25,857 nucleotides of DNA from a virus, in IMG/VR virus record IMGVR_UViG_3300013285_000067, positions 1 through 25,857 of that record; one strand, written 5' to 3'. Shown one piece after another: positions 1 through 6,711 of the stretch. Positions within the stretch are counted from its first letter, which is position 1; every line of letters starts with the position of its first letter. Under the pieces are notes generated by a model. The model saw only the letters and a list, made by a program, of their open reading frames with translations. It was not told the origin of the DNA and ran no database searches. Both the position numbers and the translations under genes were made by a program.

Positions 1-249
1 TAGTGCTAACACACAGATCCATATCATCTGAATATACTCTGTGTGGACTTCCTTGAAGTATAACGCACAAGGCAGACCTACTACAAGATAAATGAACGAA
101 CACCAGAACAAATAGTATCCGCCAGTACGTCCAAATATCTTCATATTACTTGCCGTTGGTAGTTTCATTTTAAATAATACCTTGTGAAAAAAGAAAAAAG
201 CAAACAACAAAACCCAAAACAAAATATAGTGGGCGAAGATAACGATCAT
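1..249 (-). CDS. Membrane protein, 3' end beyond window
   Basis: Open frame of 83 codons from ATG at 249 that runs off the left edge without a stop, so the C-terminus is missing. The start reads MIVIFAHYILFW and is followed by a very hydrophobic run rich in Leu and Phe. After a short basic stretch (KMKLPTASNMK) come a second hydrophobic segment (YYLFWCSFIYLVVG) and a third (YIQMIWICVLAL) at the edge, so two to three membrane helices are likely. The basic stretch after helix 1 suggests that loop faces the cytoplasm. AAGGA lies about 12 bases before the ATG. It is the last visible gene of the leftmost operon, just after another small membrane protein. No family recognised; function unknown. Confidence 0.7.
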   Translation of the reverse strand, partial: MIVIFAHYILFWVLLFAFFFFHKVLFKMKLPTASNMKIFGRTGGYYLFWCSFIYLVVGLPCALYFKEVHTEYIQMIWICVLAL

Positions 250-264
250 TTATCATACAAATCC

Positions 265-441
265 TTAGAATAAAATTACAATACCGACCATCACTAAAAC
301 AGCCAGTAATGCGACAATTATACTATACGTAATGGACTTTGTCAAGGCCCAACGTTCCTTGCCATCAAATTCTCTCACAGTGGTAATCACAAAGTGAATA
401 AGAACAGCAAGGATACCAAATACCAACCAAAGTCCGATCAT
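265..441 (-). CDS. Small two-helix membrane protein (58 aa)
   Basis: ATG at 441 overlaps the stop of the preceding gene by ATGA, so translational coupling is likely; the frame ends with TAA at 265. The protein starts MIGLWLVFGILAVLIHFVI, a clear membrane segment, then has a charged loop (TTVREFDGKERWALTK) and a second long hydrophobic segment to the C-terminus (SIIVALLAVLVMVGIVILF). This gives a hairpin topology with a loop of about 20 residues. It lies directly upstream of another membrane protein gene (1-249), so the two may act together in the host envelope. No catalytic motif is present and I do not recognise the family. Confidence 0.7.
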   Translation of the reverse strand: MIGLWLVFGILAVLIHFVITTVREFDGKERWALTKSITYSIIVALLAVLVMVGIVILF

Positions 442-875
442 TTTGTTACTTCATATGTTTGGGCAAAGATATCTTTTTTGACCACACCGTAATCCCCAGG
501 GCCATGACGAACTAATACATCTTCACCTGGGTTATACTGTAACTTTTCACCCCAGCTGGTGTCAACAGTTCCAGAGCGATCAGCCACCTTGGCCATCTTA
601 ATAATTTTTTTAGGAGTGCAAACACCGTTACCCAAATCATCTTTAAGTTTTTTAAATGTGTCTGGACTAATAGGGTATTGTTCACCTTTTGGGCCAGTCA
701 TGATATAAAATCCTGCTGGATAGTTCACAGGACCTTCAAGTGTTTGAATAGTGCCCGGCTCTTGGGCAATTTCGTACTTTTCTTGAGCTGGACGTTTGTA
801 GGCTTGGAAGCCATCATTAAACCAATCGTCATTAATACCTTCCATTGATTCAACAATGTTAATATATTCTTTCAT
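438..875 (-). CDS. Conserved phage hypothetical with two PGD-like repeats (145 aa)
   Basis: Soluble 145-residue protein from ATG at 875, overlapping the previous gene's stop by one base. Residues about 42-78 (TLEGPVNYPAGFYIMTGPKG, then EQYPISPDTFKK) and about 114-142 (YNPGEDVLVRHGPGDYGVVK, then KDIFAQTYE) look like two diverged copies of one small beta-rich module: a Gly-Pro/Pro-Gly turn, a hydrophobic strand, then an 'I/V..D.F' ending. Similar single modules (PGD..V.G..GE.YP..PEIF..TYE) occur in small phage and bacterial proteins of unknown function. No enzyme motif or transmembrane segment seen. Function unknown. Confidence 0.75.
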   Translation of the reverse strand: MKEYINIVESMEGINDDWFNDGFQAYKRPAQEKYEIAQEPGTIQTLEGPVNYPAGFYIMTGPKGEQYPISPDTFKKLKDDLGNGVCTPKKIIKMAKVADRSGTVDTSWGEKLQYNPGEDVLVRHGPGDYGVVKKDIFAQTYEVTK

Positions 876-1318
876 TAAAAATCATCCTTTAAAATTTTTT
901 CAGACTTGGCTAGACCGGCAATAATTTGAAATTGTTGCCATGCACGTTGTACAGCAGGATTACGTTCAAGTTCCTCAGCCGGCAGACTTGCTTCTAACCA
1001 GTAGTACGGCATCCTAGTTGGGTGTGAACCAAATTTGCGTGGTTGGTGCAGTTTCCCGTCATCATAAAGCATAATGCTTATGCTACGGAATTTGTCTTCA
1101 TTATGATAGCCCGCCCATTCGGGATTACTGTGGCTAAAGAATCCTCGAGTATGGCCATTATCAGTTCCACCGCCATAGCCAATCCAAATACCTTGCCACT
1201 GCTCGTCATTGTGAGGATCAAAGTCGGTACGGGCAATTAATACCAATACCTCATTGATATCTACTTTACCATCCACAATATCTCGAATACACCGACTATA
1301 ACTAAGTCCTATTTTCAT
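875..1318 (-). CDS. Conserved phage hypothetical (147 aa)
   Basis: Starts MKIGLSYSRCIRDIVDGKVD at ATG 1318; overlaps the upstream stop by 17 bases and the next start by one base. The N-terminal 35 residues (GLSYSRC..DIVDG......VLVLIARTDFDP) resemble a small protein family I associate with aquatic T4-like phages. The middle is rich in Gly, Trp and His (WQGIWIGYGGGTDNGHTRGF), and the C-terminus is helical. No Walker, metal-binding cluster or membrane segment is evident. It is part of the tightly coupled operon 265-5243. Family likeness is from memory; biochemical role unknown. Confidence 0.75.
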   Translation of the reverse strand: MKIGLSYSRCIRDIVDGKVDINEVLVLIARTDFDPHNDEQWQGIWIGYGGGTDNGHTRGFFSHSNPEWAGYHNEDKFRSISIMLYDDGKLHQPRKFGSHPTRMPYYWLEASLPAEELERNPAVQRAWQQFQIIAGLAKSEKILKDDF

Positions 1319-1496
1319 CTTTATTCTCCATTCTAAGCCTACGACATTCTTGCTTTACTTCAATAGGAATGTCTGGGCTAATTTCTGCAATATCGCAGTT
1401 ATACATGACGCCACGACGTGGCATGTTAATTGTAAAAAAAATACCAATAACTAAAAAAACTACAGCAATTATAATTTCTCTATGTATCTGTTTCAT
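1302..1496 (-). CDS. Single-pass membrane protein (64 aa)
   Basis: ATG at 1496. Residues about 8-24 (IIIAVVFLVIGIFFTIN) form one membrane helix with a short basic N-terminus (MKQIHRE), suggesting N-in insertion or an uncleaved signal anchor. The C-terminal 40 residues are polar and contain NCDIAEISPDIPIEVKQECR, with two cysteines that could form a disulfide in the periplasm. Small proteins with a similar NC-AEISPD-P-VK--CR tail are familiar to me from marine T4-like phages, always uncharacterised. Overlaps both neighbours by 17 bases, so it is co-translated with them. Role unknown; an envelope location is the main inference. Confidence 0.75.
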   Translation of the reverse strand: MKQIHREIIIAVVFLVIGIFFTINMPRRGVMYNCDIAEISPDIPIEVKQECRRLRMENKDENRT

Positions 1497-1749
1497 GATC
1501 TTTCGTTAAACCATATTCTTTAACCATTTTATAAAGAGGATCAAAAGGCTCCCCTTTACGCTCTATAATATCCGGACGACTATCTGCCAACATGCTTAGG
1601 TAGTATTCATCTGGAAAATGCCTTAATACACCAAGTGCTCTGCGTCTAATTTCTTTAGAAACCCTCGGAGTTTTCTTAGGATCCAACAAATCTTCACAAA
1701 AGCTCTTAGCATACATTATAGCACGATATCGTTCGTCGGGCAAGGTCAT
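1480..1749 (-). CDS. Small conserved phage protein (89 aa)
   Basis: ATG at 1749 forms an ATGA overlap with the stop of the 204-residue gene. The product is helical and charged: MTLPDERYRAIMYAKSFCED, then LLDPKKTPRVSKEIRRRALGVLRHFPDEYYL. The pattern 'P.ERYRA...A..FL.DL..P..TPRVP...R..A...LRHFP..Y' is one I associate with a small family in phages and some proteobacteria. There is no enzyme motif; the basic helical centre could bind nucleic acid, but nothing proves it. Confidence 0.75.
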   Translation of the reverse strand: MTLPDERYRAIMYAKSFCEDLLDPKKTPRVSKEIRRRALGVLRHFPDEYYLSMLADSRPDIIERKGEPFDPLYKMVKEYGLTKDHETDT

Positions 1750-2360
1750 TCTTCGAATCCTTCTTTCAAATGTTTTTTGTGTTCGTATTCTTCCATACGT
1801 TTAGCATATTCAGCCGCACGTTTGGTTTCGCATGGCTCACAAATAGTTTTAATCCAACCGCCACTAGTCTGCTTGCCTGGGTTGCCACATGATTCGCAAA
1901 TAACTCCACTCATGCTTTCTGCCATGGCAACCATACCACTGATGTAGTCATCACCACCTGTATAATAGAAACGTAGTGTACCAAACTTTTCTTTAACTTG
2001 GTCTAAAGTAACTTGTGGAAACTCTAGAGGAACCTTTCTAAAATCTCCGGCAACAATTTCAGCAAGACGTTTTTCTTTGTATTCTAAATTAGTTATATCT
2101 TTCATACTTTCTTCAAACATGTCAAAGTTGCCTGCCTTACATTGTGCGGCCATAGCATTGTGATCAATAGCCCATTGACGTTGTTTGTTTTTCCAATCAA
2201 TGTGATGTTGGATATTGCCCATGAGTTGATCTAGTAAATCAAACCAACCATTGCCACATTCAAATCCCCAGCACATACAAGTTTCCATCATGTCCTTGTT
2301 GCGGTTAACCATCATCTTTGGATAACGCTCGCACAACAATTTGTCTAGTTCTTGTTTCAT
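1746..2360 (-). CDS. Zinc-finger-containing conserved phage protein (204 aa)
   Basis: ATG at 2360. The N-terminal half is helical and contains a CMCWGFECGNGW stretch (about residues 28-39). Residues 122-133 carry VKEKFGTLRFYY, a hallmark of a widespread uncharacterised phage/bacterial family. It is followed by ESCGNPGK (C155, C158) and ICEPC (C174, C177), which together make a four-cysteine zinc-binding site. The C-terminus is a charged helix (AAEYAKRMEEYEHKKH). The zinc knuckle suggests a structural or nucleic-acid-binding role, but none is established. Coupled by ATGA to the next gene (1480-1749). Confidence 0.8.
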   Translation of the reverse strand: MKQELDKLLCERYPKMMVNRNKDMMETCMCWGFECGNGWFDLLDQLMGNIQHHIDWKNKQRQWAIDHNAMAAQCKAGNFDMFEESMKDITNLEYKEKRLAEIVAGDFRKVPLEFPQVTLDQVKEKFGTLRFYYTGGDDYISGMVAMAESMSGVICESCGNPGKQTSGGWIKTICEPCETKRAAEYAKRMEEYEHKKHLKEGFEE

Positions 2361-2369
2361 AATTTTTCC

Positions 2370-2585
2370 TTAATCGTAATCGACACCAGGCATTTGTTTC
2401 TTACCTTCCCAGTGCGCTTTAGTTACACACAGTCCTTTATGTGTTACACGCATTGGACTGTCTAATTGTACCAACTGTATCTTTACTGCTTCACAATCTT
2501 TTTTAGATTGGAAATCAATGGAAGTCTTGTTTATAAAATCTCCGCCAGGACTAAACATAGCAATGATCAAAACCCACGAGTTCAT
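2370..2585 (-). CDS. Small secreted/membrane-anchored protein (71 aa)
   Basis: Starts MNSWVLIIAMFSPGGDF at ATG 2585, overlapping the upstream stop as ATGA. The short hydrophobic N-terminus (WVLIIAMF) could be a signal peptide or weak anchor. The mature part has SKKDCEAVKIQLVQ and GLCVTKAHWE, two cysteines about 25 residues apart. This pattern (signal, then 'F.S...C...' and a second Cys) recalls small periplasmic phage proteins with one disulfide. No homolog can be named. Part of the continuous minus-strand operon. Confidence 0.65.
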   Translation of the reverse strand: MNSWVLIIAMFSPGGDFINKTSIDFQSKKDCEAVKIQLVQLDSPMRVTHKGLCVTKAHWEGKKQMPGVDYD

Positions 2586-2836
2586 TTTATTTCATCCGAA
2601 GTTTCTGGAAAATGGCTGATAATCAAATCCAAAGCCGCAATGGTTTGTATATTAAGACCTACGTCTTCTGGATGTAGCCAATATCCTTTAGGGTTAGCGT
2701 CACTCTTTGGATTCTTTTTCCACTGCTTTAATTCTTTTTTTAGGTACGCACGATAGTCTTTTAGATTAAGACTAGTGATTCGATCCGCAGTTTCTCCATC
2801 AATCCATTGATAGAGTTTGTGTTTACTTTTAGTCAT
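2582..2836 (-). CDS. Small phage hypothetical (84 aa)
   Basis: The frame is open up to 2878, but the ATG at 2836 (MTKSKHKLYQWIDGETADRI) is the better start: it overlaps the stop of the 190-residue gene by only 8 bases, in keeping with the operon's style, whereas the upstream TTG would overlap by 50. The protein is basic and helical in its first half (SLNLKDYRAYLKKELKQWKK), followed by GYWLHPEDVGLNIQTIAALD and a C-terminal helix. No recognised motif. Ends in an ATGA overlap with the next gene. Confidence 0.7.
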   Translation of the reverse strand: MTKSKHKLYQWIDGETADRITSLNLKDYRAYLKKELKQWKKNPKSDANPKGYWLHPEDVGLNIQTIAALDLIISHFPETSDEIK

Positions 2837-3401
2837 GTTCGTTAATTTCTTTCCATGCATCTGCTTGACGTTGAGCACCTTCTGGATCTCGTTTATAAAA
2901 TTCTAAAAATTCTACAAGTGCAGTTTCAACAAATTCATTAAATGTGACATTTTGTTCATGTGCTATTTTCATGTACTTTAGCAGTTCTTCATCTGTAAAA
3001 TCAACTGGGACACTGACACGAGTATCGTAAGTTATACCATCTTTGATAGCCAAACACTTTTGAATAAAGTCGTCATCAACTTCTAAATCAACGTAATCAA
3101 CATTATCCCATGCTTCGTTCAAATTAACATCACGGGCTTTTGCTTCTTTACGATGCTTGTCCAGTTTATTTTCAACAATAATACGATAAGCACGGTCATT
3201 GGTATAGTCGCATACTGTGACTTCATATACCTTGTGGCTCTTAGTTGAGAACACAATATTGAAACTGTAGCCACCTTTGCCGTGGATACCATTCCAACTA
3301 CTCAGTTGGTAAGCATTTGGGCCGTAACACTGCCACCCATAAGAATCACCTTCGGTGATCTTGTAGTCAACCAATTCCATCCATTCTTTCATTGTAATCA
3401 T
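2829..3401 (-). CDS. Conserved phage hypothetical (190 aa)
   Basis: ATG at 3401 with GGAG 7-10 bases upstream, overlapping the preceding stop as ATGA; a second ATG three codons on is possible. The N-terminal ~110 residues look like a mixed alpha/beta domain (GYSFNIVFSTKSHKVYEVTV, YRIIVENKLDKHR). Residues about 134-175 (FTDEELLKYMKIAHEQNVTF NEFVETALVEFLEFY) resemble the ribbon-helix-helix or ParD-like helical layout seen in small DNA-binding proteins: a V-P-V-D strand (VSVPVDF) followed by two helices. This hints at a C-terminal DNA-binding domain; it is inference. Otherwise unassigned. Confidence 0.75.
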   Translation of the reverse strand: MITMKEWMELVDYKITEGDSYGWQCYGPNAYQLSSWNGIHGKGGYSFNIVFSTKSHKVYEVTVCDYTNDRAYRIIVENKLDKHRKEAKARDVNLNEAWDNVDYVDLEVDDDFIQKCLAIKDGITYDTRVSVPVDFTDEELLKYMKIAHEQNVTFNEFVETALVEFLEFYKRDPEGAQRQADAWKEINEHD

Positions 3402-3754
3402 TTTACATCTCCAGTTACAAGTTTACCTTCTTTGATAGTACGCATTAGGTTTTTATTGCGTTCTTTTTGTTCAGCCTTAACACGTTTCTTATCGTCACTA
3501 AGGTGCAACATCATATCATACTCACGTGCCCAACGAACACCAGCCATCCAATCTTCCAGTCGTTCCAAACTGCCCACAAACAGTTCCGCATCACGGCTGT
3601 AAATTGGCAGAGCATCATGATCTTTTGGCACAAGACTGAGTGCGCCGTGATCCTCGGTCCAATCACTGTGCTTGCTCTTGCTGAACTTGAAGCCCAGTTT
3701 ATCAACTTGTTCTTCAATACGACGGATTCGTTCAATTGTATTCCAACCAGACAT
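3398..3754 (-). CDS. Conserved phage hypothetical (118 aa)
   Basis: ATG at 3754, two bases after the stop of the zinc-ribbon gene. The N-terminal helix (TIERIRRIEEQVDKLGF) is followed by a short beta region (ALSLVPKDHDALPIYSRDAE) and then LERLEDWMAGVRWAREYDMML. The W..G..WAR.YD..L motif is one I associate with a family found repeatedly in aquatic T4-like phages. The C-terminal helix is strongly basic (DDKKRVKAEQKERNKNLMR). Function unknown; the N-terminal heptads and C-terminal helix suggest oligomerisation. Coupled by ATGA to 2829-3401. Confidence 0.75.
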   Translation of the reverse strand: MSGWNTIERIRRIEEQVDKLGFKFSKSKHSDWTEDHGALSLVPKDHDALPIYSRDAELFVGSLERLEDWMAGVRWAREYDMMLHLSDDKKRVKAEQKERNKNLMRTIKEGKLVTGDVK

Positions 3755-3756
3755 AG

Positions 3757-4041
3757 TTAATCTCCTGAATCAATTTCAAAACGTTCATCACAGTGTACAC
3801 AAGTATACTCTGTCAAACAACGTCCCACTGTTTTACTTTGGTACACATGAGTACATGGTACACCTTCTTTGTTTAATCTAACTTCTCCTGTTGGGCGACC
3901 AAACATATACTGGCCACCACAGTTACGACATTCGAAAGTATCAGTTTCTTTGTCGTATCCTGCAACAACACTTTTGTATTTGCTGTCGCCTGCAGGAACT
4001 CTTTTTGACCCGTTACAAACTGGGCAAGTACCTTTGATCAT
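3757..4041 (-). CDS. Multi-CxxC zinc-ribbon protein (94 aa)
   Basis: Three CxxC knuckles are clear: CPVC (residues 6-9, DnaJ-like 'CPVCNGS'), CRNC (38-41, 'CRNCGG') and CVHC (81-84, 'CVHCDERFE'), with extra C63, H65 and C75. This is enough ligands for two, perhaps three, zinc sites. Such small ribbon proteins act as nucleic-acid or protein adaptors, but no specific role can be read here. ATG at 4041 overlaps the stop of the 401-codon gene as ATGA, so it is co-expressed from the promoter at 5278-5306. Confidence 0.8.
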   Translation of the reverse strand: MIKGTCPVCNGSKRVPAGDSKYKSVVAGYDKETDTFECRNCGGQYMFGRPTGEVRLNKEGVPCTHVYQSKTVGRCLTEYTCVHCDERFEIDSGD

Positions 4042-5243
4042 TTAAACACCTTCAGCAATACGATTTCTTCATTCAGACGACCATTCATAATAGTCTCTGT
4101 ACTCTTAATCTTACCAAACCAAGTCTCAACACGTTTTTGCGTATTTTGATCTTTAAACTCTTTGAGTTGTACATCTGGTTTACGCAAAGTCTTTTGAAAG
4201 CTCTTTTCAGTAAAATCAATAATAGTAGTACCCTTAACGCCAAGTCCTGCAGAGGTTTTGGCAGTGTACATACCAATCTTACGTGTCTTGGTATTGTAAA
4301 TTACAACACCCTGTGCTCCTACAATTTGTGCAGGAGGAACGCTAGTAATGCCTAGTTTGTCATCACCGGTTTTAAACTTGACCTTAGCTACCAACTTTTC
4401 AGCAGGTACTACTTTCTTAGCACGTGGCTTCTTAGTCAATTTAGCTTCCGCGGCAATTTGATCACACGCAACCATAATGCTGTCATAAAACTCAATTAGC
4501 TTTTTGACATTCTTACGTACCACATGGCTGTAGGCTTCACGCAACTGTTCGTCAGCGTTACCACTAGACAGTTCCAACAATTCTTCATGTCCACGTTTGA
4601 AGTAAGATTTGATAAAACGAGCATGAGCGGCTTTGGCGCCTTTACCACGCAATAGGTTGGTCATCTTAAATGCTTTGGGATCAAATGCATCGGGATCAGT
4701 AATCCAGCTGTCGATGGCATAGTCAATTTCTTCACTCATGTCGCCTGCGGCATCTTTCAAACGATCTTGGATAGTAATAACTGGAGCCACTGCCTTGATA
4801 GCTTTGACTTCTTCTACTTTTTCAATATCGTTTTTGCCAGCCTCAATTGCATCGTTAATACTTTTTGTTAAGTATTCGGCAAAGCTACGACCTTTGTTCC
4901 AATCTGGGTGACTGTCTGGCATGCCTTTAATCAAACATGCGGCAATTGCGCCCATTGTCGAATTACAACGCCAGTCTTGTGTTTTCTTAAATGCACTGAT
5001 GTCTGCCTTGTCTTTACCAACACGGCCCATCCAATCAATAACCTTTGGCTTGAGATCCTTTGCGGAACTTTCCAAACGGTACCATTTCATTGCGTCACGG
5101 TACTTAGTACCAAATTGCTCGCCGGTCAAGCCCGCAACATCGTCCCATTTCGGGCTGTGATCTTTACGGGCATTTTCTCGAATGCTTTGGGAAGTAATAC
5201 GTTTAGTTTTGGGTTTAATTTTAACCCCTGCGACTGTAGCCAA
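4038..5243 (-). CDS. Large conserved phage hypothetical, TTG start (401 aa)
   Basis: The frame is open to a TTG at 5270, but that codon lies at the predicted transcription start. The TTG at 5243 (product MATVAGVKIKPKTK...) is preceded by AAGGAG at 5250-5255 with a 6-base spacing, so I choose 5243. Residues ~20-110 are helical and Trp-rich; a lysine/proline-rich linker (KLTKKPRAKKVVPAEK) lies near residue 270. The C-terminal domain contains AQGVVIYNTKTRKIGMYTA and LGVKGTTIIDFTEKS and ends LNEEIVLLKVFK. No catalytic motif recognised; a basic two-domain layout could suit DNA or RNA binding. It leads an operon with its own strong sigma70 promoter, so early expression is likely. Confidence 0.8.
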   Translation of the reverse strand: MATVAGVKIKPKTKRITSQSIRENARKDHSPKWDDVAGLTGEQFGTKYRDAMKWYRLESSAKDLKPKVIDWMGRVGKDKADISAFKKTQDWRCNSTMGAIAACLIKGMPDSHPDWNKGRSFAEYLTKSINDAIEAGKNDIEKVEEVKAIKAVAPVITIQDRLKDAAGDMSEEIDYAIDSWITDPDAFDPKAFKMTNLLRGKGAKAAHARFIKSYFKRGHEELLELSSGNADEQLREAYSHVVRKNVKKLIEFYDSIMVACDQIAAEAKLTKKPRAKKVVPAEKLVAKVKFKTGDDKLGITSVPPAQIVGAQGVVIYNTKTRKIGMYTAKTSAGLGVKGTTIIDFTEKSFQKTLRKPDVQLKEFKDQNTQKRVETWFGKIKSTETIMNGRLNEEIVLLKVFK

Positions 5244-5277
5244 TTTGTGCTCCTTGATTGTGTTTAGCAATGTAGTT

Positions 5278-5306
5278 ATTATACAATAGATCTACTCTAA
5301 AGTCAA
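5278..5306 (-). promoter_or_regulatory. Strong sigma70 promoter for the 401-aa gene
   Basis: Minus strand: TTGACT at 5306-5301, exactly 17 bases, then TATAAT at 5283-5278. Transcription should begin near 5271, giving a leader of about 28 bases that holds AAGGAG before the TTG start at 5243. Five of six -35 bases and all -10 bases match consensus. Confidence 0.85.
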
Positions 5307-5363
5307 GTGGTTTTTGAACAATATCTGTTCTGAATAACCTGTGGATAACTCTGATGCCCTATA

Positions 5364-5436
5364 AGCCCCTACAAGCCCCTACACAATTCCTGGGACTCTA
5401 CGCTTAACTAGGGATTTTCAGTCTGCTGTAGGGGCT
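5364..5436. repeat. Tandem plus inverted 10-mer in a non-coding stretch
   Basis: The non-coding interval 5271-5452 contains AGCCCCTACA twice in direct tandem (5364-5373, 5374-5383) and its exact reverse complement at 5427-5436. Either direct copy could pair with the inverted one, giving two alternative 10-bp stems with a 43-53 base loop. A perfect DnaA-box-like 9-mer (TTATCCACA, minus strand) lies beside it at 5340-5348. Position suggests a terminator/attenuator for the upstream operon, an operator, or an origin-associated element; none is proven. Confidence 0.7.
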
Positions 5437-5452
5437 ATAATCGTCCCGTAGA

Positions 5453-6016
5453 TCACTCATCATCGTCCCAAGGAACTGGAAACCATCCCAGTTTTTTCAA
5501 ATCTTCTCGTATTTCATCAGTAACGTGCCCTTCTGGAACATAGTCTCGCCCGTCAGGATCGGGAGTAGGTTCATACCCATCTAATCCAAAACCTGCTTCG
5601 TGATTACCAATACCGCTACAGTACCAATCAATGTAATCGCCCTTTTCTAGCATGTCGGCAACAATACCGCCAGCACTACGCCAACTGGCACTCCATCTTT
5701 GATCTTTGAGAATTGGAAAAGGTTCTAGTTTGGTAAACTGCATATTGCACATGGCCGCATACAAGTTTTGAGCATAGTTATCACTAGCTTTGGCTTTATC
5801 ACAAATCCATTTGGTGCTACGGAGATCATACTCCATATTATCTTTTTGCCATGCTGGATCATGAATTTTGTTGGCATCATCAATCTTGATCTGTTCCCAC
5901 ATGTCAATGTAAGATTGATTAGGCTCTTCGCCCGCTTCTTCTGCCCGCTTAATCGCGCCTTCCTTTTGGAAGGTGTGGCGTTCAGGACTGCTGTTTACTT
6001 TGGAATCGGTACTCAC
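5453..6016 (-). CDS. Conserved acidic phage hypothetical (187 aa), GTG start
   Basis: Begins with GTG at 6016 (MSTDSKVNSSPERHTFQKEG), overlapping the upstream stop by 35 bases; the next in-frame ATG is 38 codons in and would remove a well-formed helix. Central features are DLRSTKWICDKAKASDNYAQ and WSASWRSAGGIVADMLEKGD, followed by DYIDWYCSGIGNHEAGFGLD. The W.CSGIG stretch is familiar from other aquatic T4-like phages in an uncharacterised protein. The C-terminus is very acidic (VPWDDDE). No membrane segment. It is the last gene before the repeat-rich gap 5271-5452. Confidence 0.75.
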   Translation of the reverse strand: MSTDSKVNSSPERHTFQKEGAIKRAEEAGEEPNQSYIDMWEQIKIDDANKIHDPAWQKDNMEYDLRSTKWICDKAKASDNYAQNLYAAMCNMQFTKLEPFPILKDQRWSASWRSAGGIVADMLEKGDYIDWYCSGIGNHEAGFGLDGYEPTPDPDGRDYVPEGHVTDEIREDLKKLGWFPVPWDDDE

Positions 6017-6167
6017 GTTTTAGCCACCATTTATACATATTAAAATATTCATTCATTGAATACGGTAGTTCACCGAGACTTGAATGCTCTTCAGAATTTT
6101 CAATCCAAATATTTTGGACCCACAGCCTAAATTTACTTATTTCTTTGGGATTTAAAGTTAGTGACAT
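5982..6167 (-). CDS. Small hypothetical protein (61 aa)
   Basis: ATG at 6167; overlaps the stop of the preceding gene and the start of the next by 35 bases each. That is longer than most junctions here but still consistent with coupled translation. The sequence is Trp/Tyr-rich (FRLWVQNIWIENSE, MNEYFNMYKWWLKREYRF), suggesting a compact helical protein with a basic C-terminus (FQSKQQS). No family recognised. The long overlaps mean the start codon is uncertain. Confidence 0.6.
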   Translation of the reverse strand: MSLTLNPKEISKFRLWVQNIWIENSEEHSSLGELPYSMNEYFNMYKWWLKREYRFQSKQQS

Positions 6168-6471
6168 CTTTGATTGCCTTTTTCAAAGTTTCTGTATAGT
6201 TTAATGCCTGTTGTTCGGTCATAATAATACTGCCTTCGTATTCTATATAACCTTTGGTTAACAATGTCCAAATCTTTTGCCAGCGATTCATGCTCCACCA
6301 TTTGGATTTTTGTTGTGTGTACGTGGTAACAGTAACACTATTATCATCAGCTTCGATCCAGATATTATGATCGTGATTGCTATCACCGCACTCGCAAACA
6401 ACTTGATAGGTCATTGCATCGCCCCAATCGTTACGTTTTAAAATACCCACAGCTGGTGTTTGCGCTTTCAT
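6133..6471 (-). CDS. Conserved phage hypothetical (112 aa)
   Basis: ATG at 6471 overlaps the preceding stop as ATGA. It has an N-terminal extended segment (MKAQTPAVGILKRNDWGDAM), then TYQVVCECGDSNHDHNIWIE, a CxCGxxxH pattern, then beta strands (NSVTVTTYTQQKS) and a C-terminal helix (TEQQALNYTETLKKAIKDV). The CECGDSNHDH cluster could bind a metal. I associate the overall pattern with a small uncharacterised phage family. No enzyme identity can be given. Confidence 0.75.
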   Translation of the reverse strand: MKAQTPAVGILKRNDWGDAMTYQVVCECGDSNHDHNIWIEADDNSVTVTTYTQQKSKWWSMNRWQKIWTLLTKGYIEYEGSIIMTEQQALNYTETLKKAIKDVTNFKSQRNK

Positions 6472-6710
6472 TGTAATTTACTCTTTGGTTGTTTGTTAAT
6501 TGATTTGAGTATGCTTTTTGCAAAGTCTGGATCTTCTTCAAATAGTTCGTCAAAGTCTACAGGTCGGCCTATGCTTTTAATTTCTTCATGAGACTTGCCT
6601 TCAAACATACTTTTAATTTCTGCAACCAATTCATCAAGTTCTTCTTGCGTACCTTCGAAGTCATCAAACGCACCAGGTGCAAATTCTATTTTCATTTTAT
6701 TTTCAGTCAT
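6468..6710 (-). CDS. Small acidic conserved phage protein (80 aa)
   Basis: ATG at 6710. The motif IEFAPGAFDDFEGTQEELDE followed by LVAEIKSMFEGKS is one I recognise from several aquatic T4-like phage genomes, always as a hypothetical. The protein is strongly acidic through residue ~65 and ends in a basic tail (KSINKQPKSKLQ). Acidic small phage proteins often act as DNA mimics or host-protein binders, but that is only a class-level possibility. ATGA overlap with 6133-6471. Confidence 0.75.
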   Translation of the reverse strand: MTENKMKIEFAPGAFDDFEGTQEELDELVAEIKSMFEGKSHEEIKSIGRPVDFDELFEEDPDFAKSILKSINKQPKSKLQ

Positions 6711-6711
6711 A

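Noticed and set aside
2829-2878. The longer 98-codon form of the 84-residue gene
   Set aside because: It would overlap the upstream gene by 50 bases; the ATG at 2836 gives an 8-base overlap in keeping with the neighbours.
4908-5267. A 119-codon plus-strand frame opposite the 401-residue gene
   Set aside because: Antisense to a convincing gene, Cys/Phe-rich composition typical of a shadow frame, and no ribosome site.
5270-5270. TTG at 5270 as the start of the large 401-residue gene
   Set aside because: It coincides with the expected RNA start and has no ribosome site; the TTG at 5243 has AAGGAG at the right distance.
5405-5460. An 18-codon frame (MSDLRDDYSPYSRLKIPS) overlapping the stop of the 187-residue gene
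   Set aside because: Too short, no ribosome site, and it lies over the repeat structure; I treat it as chance despite the ATGA start.
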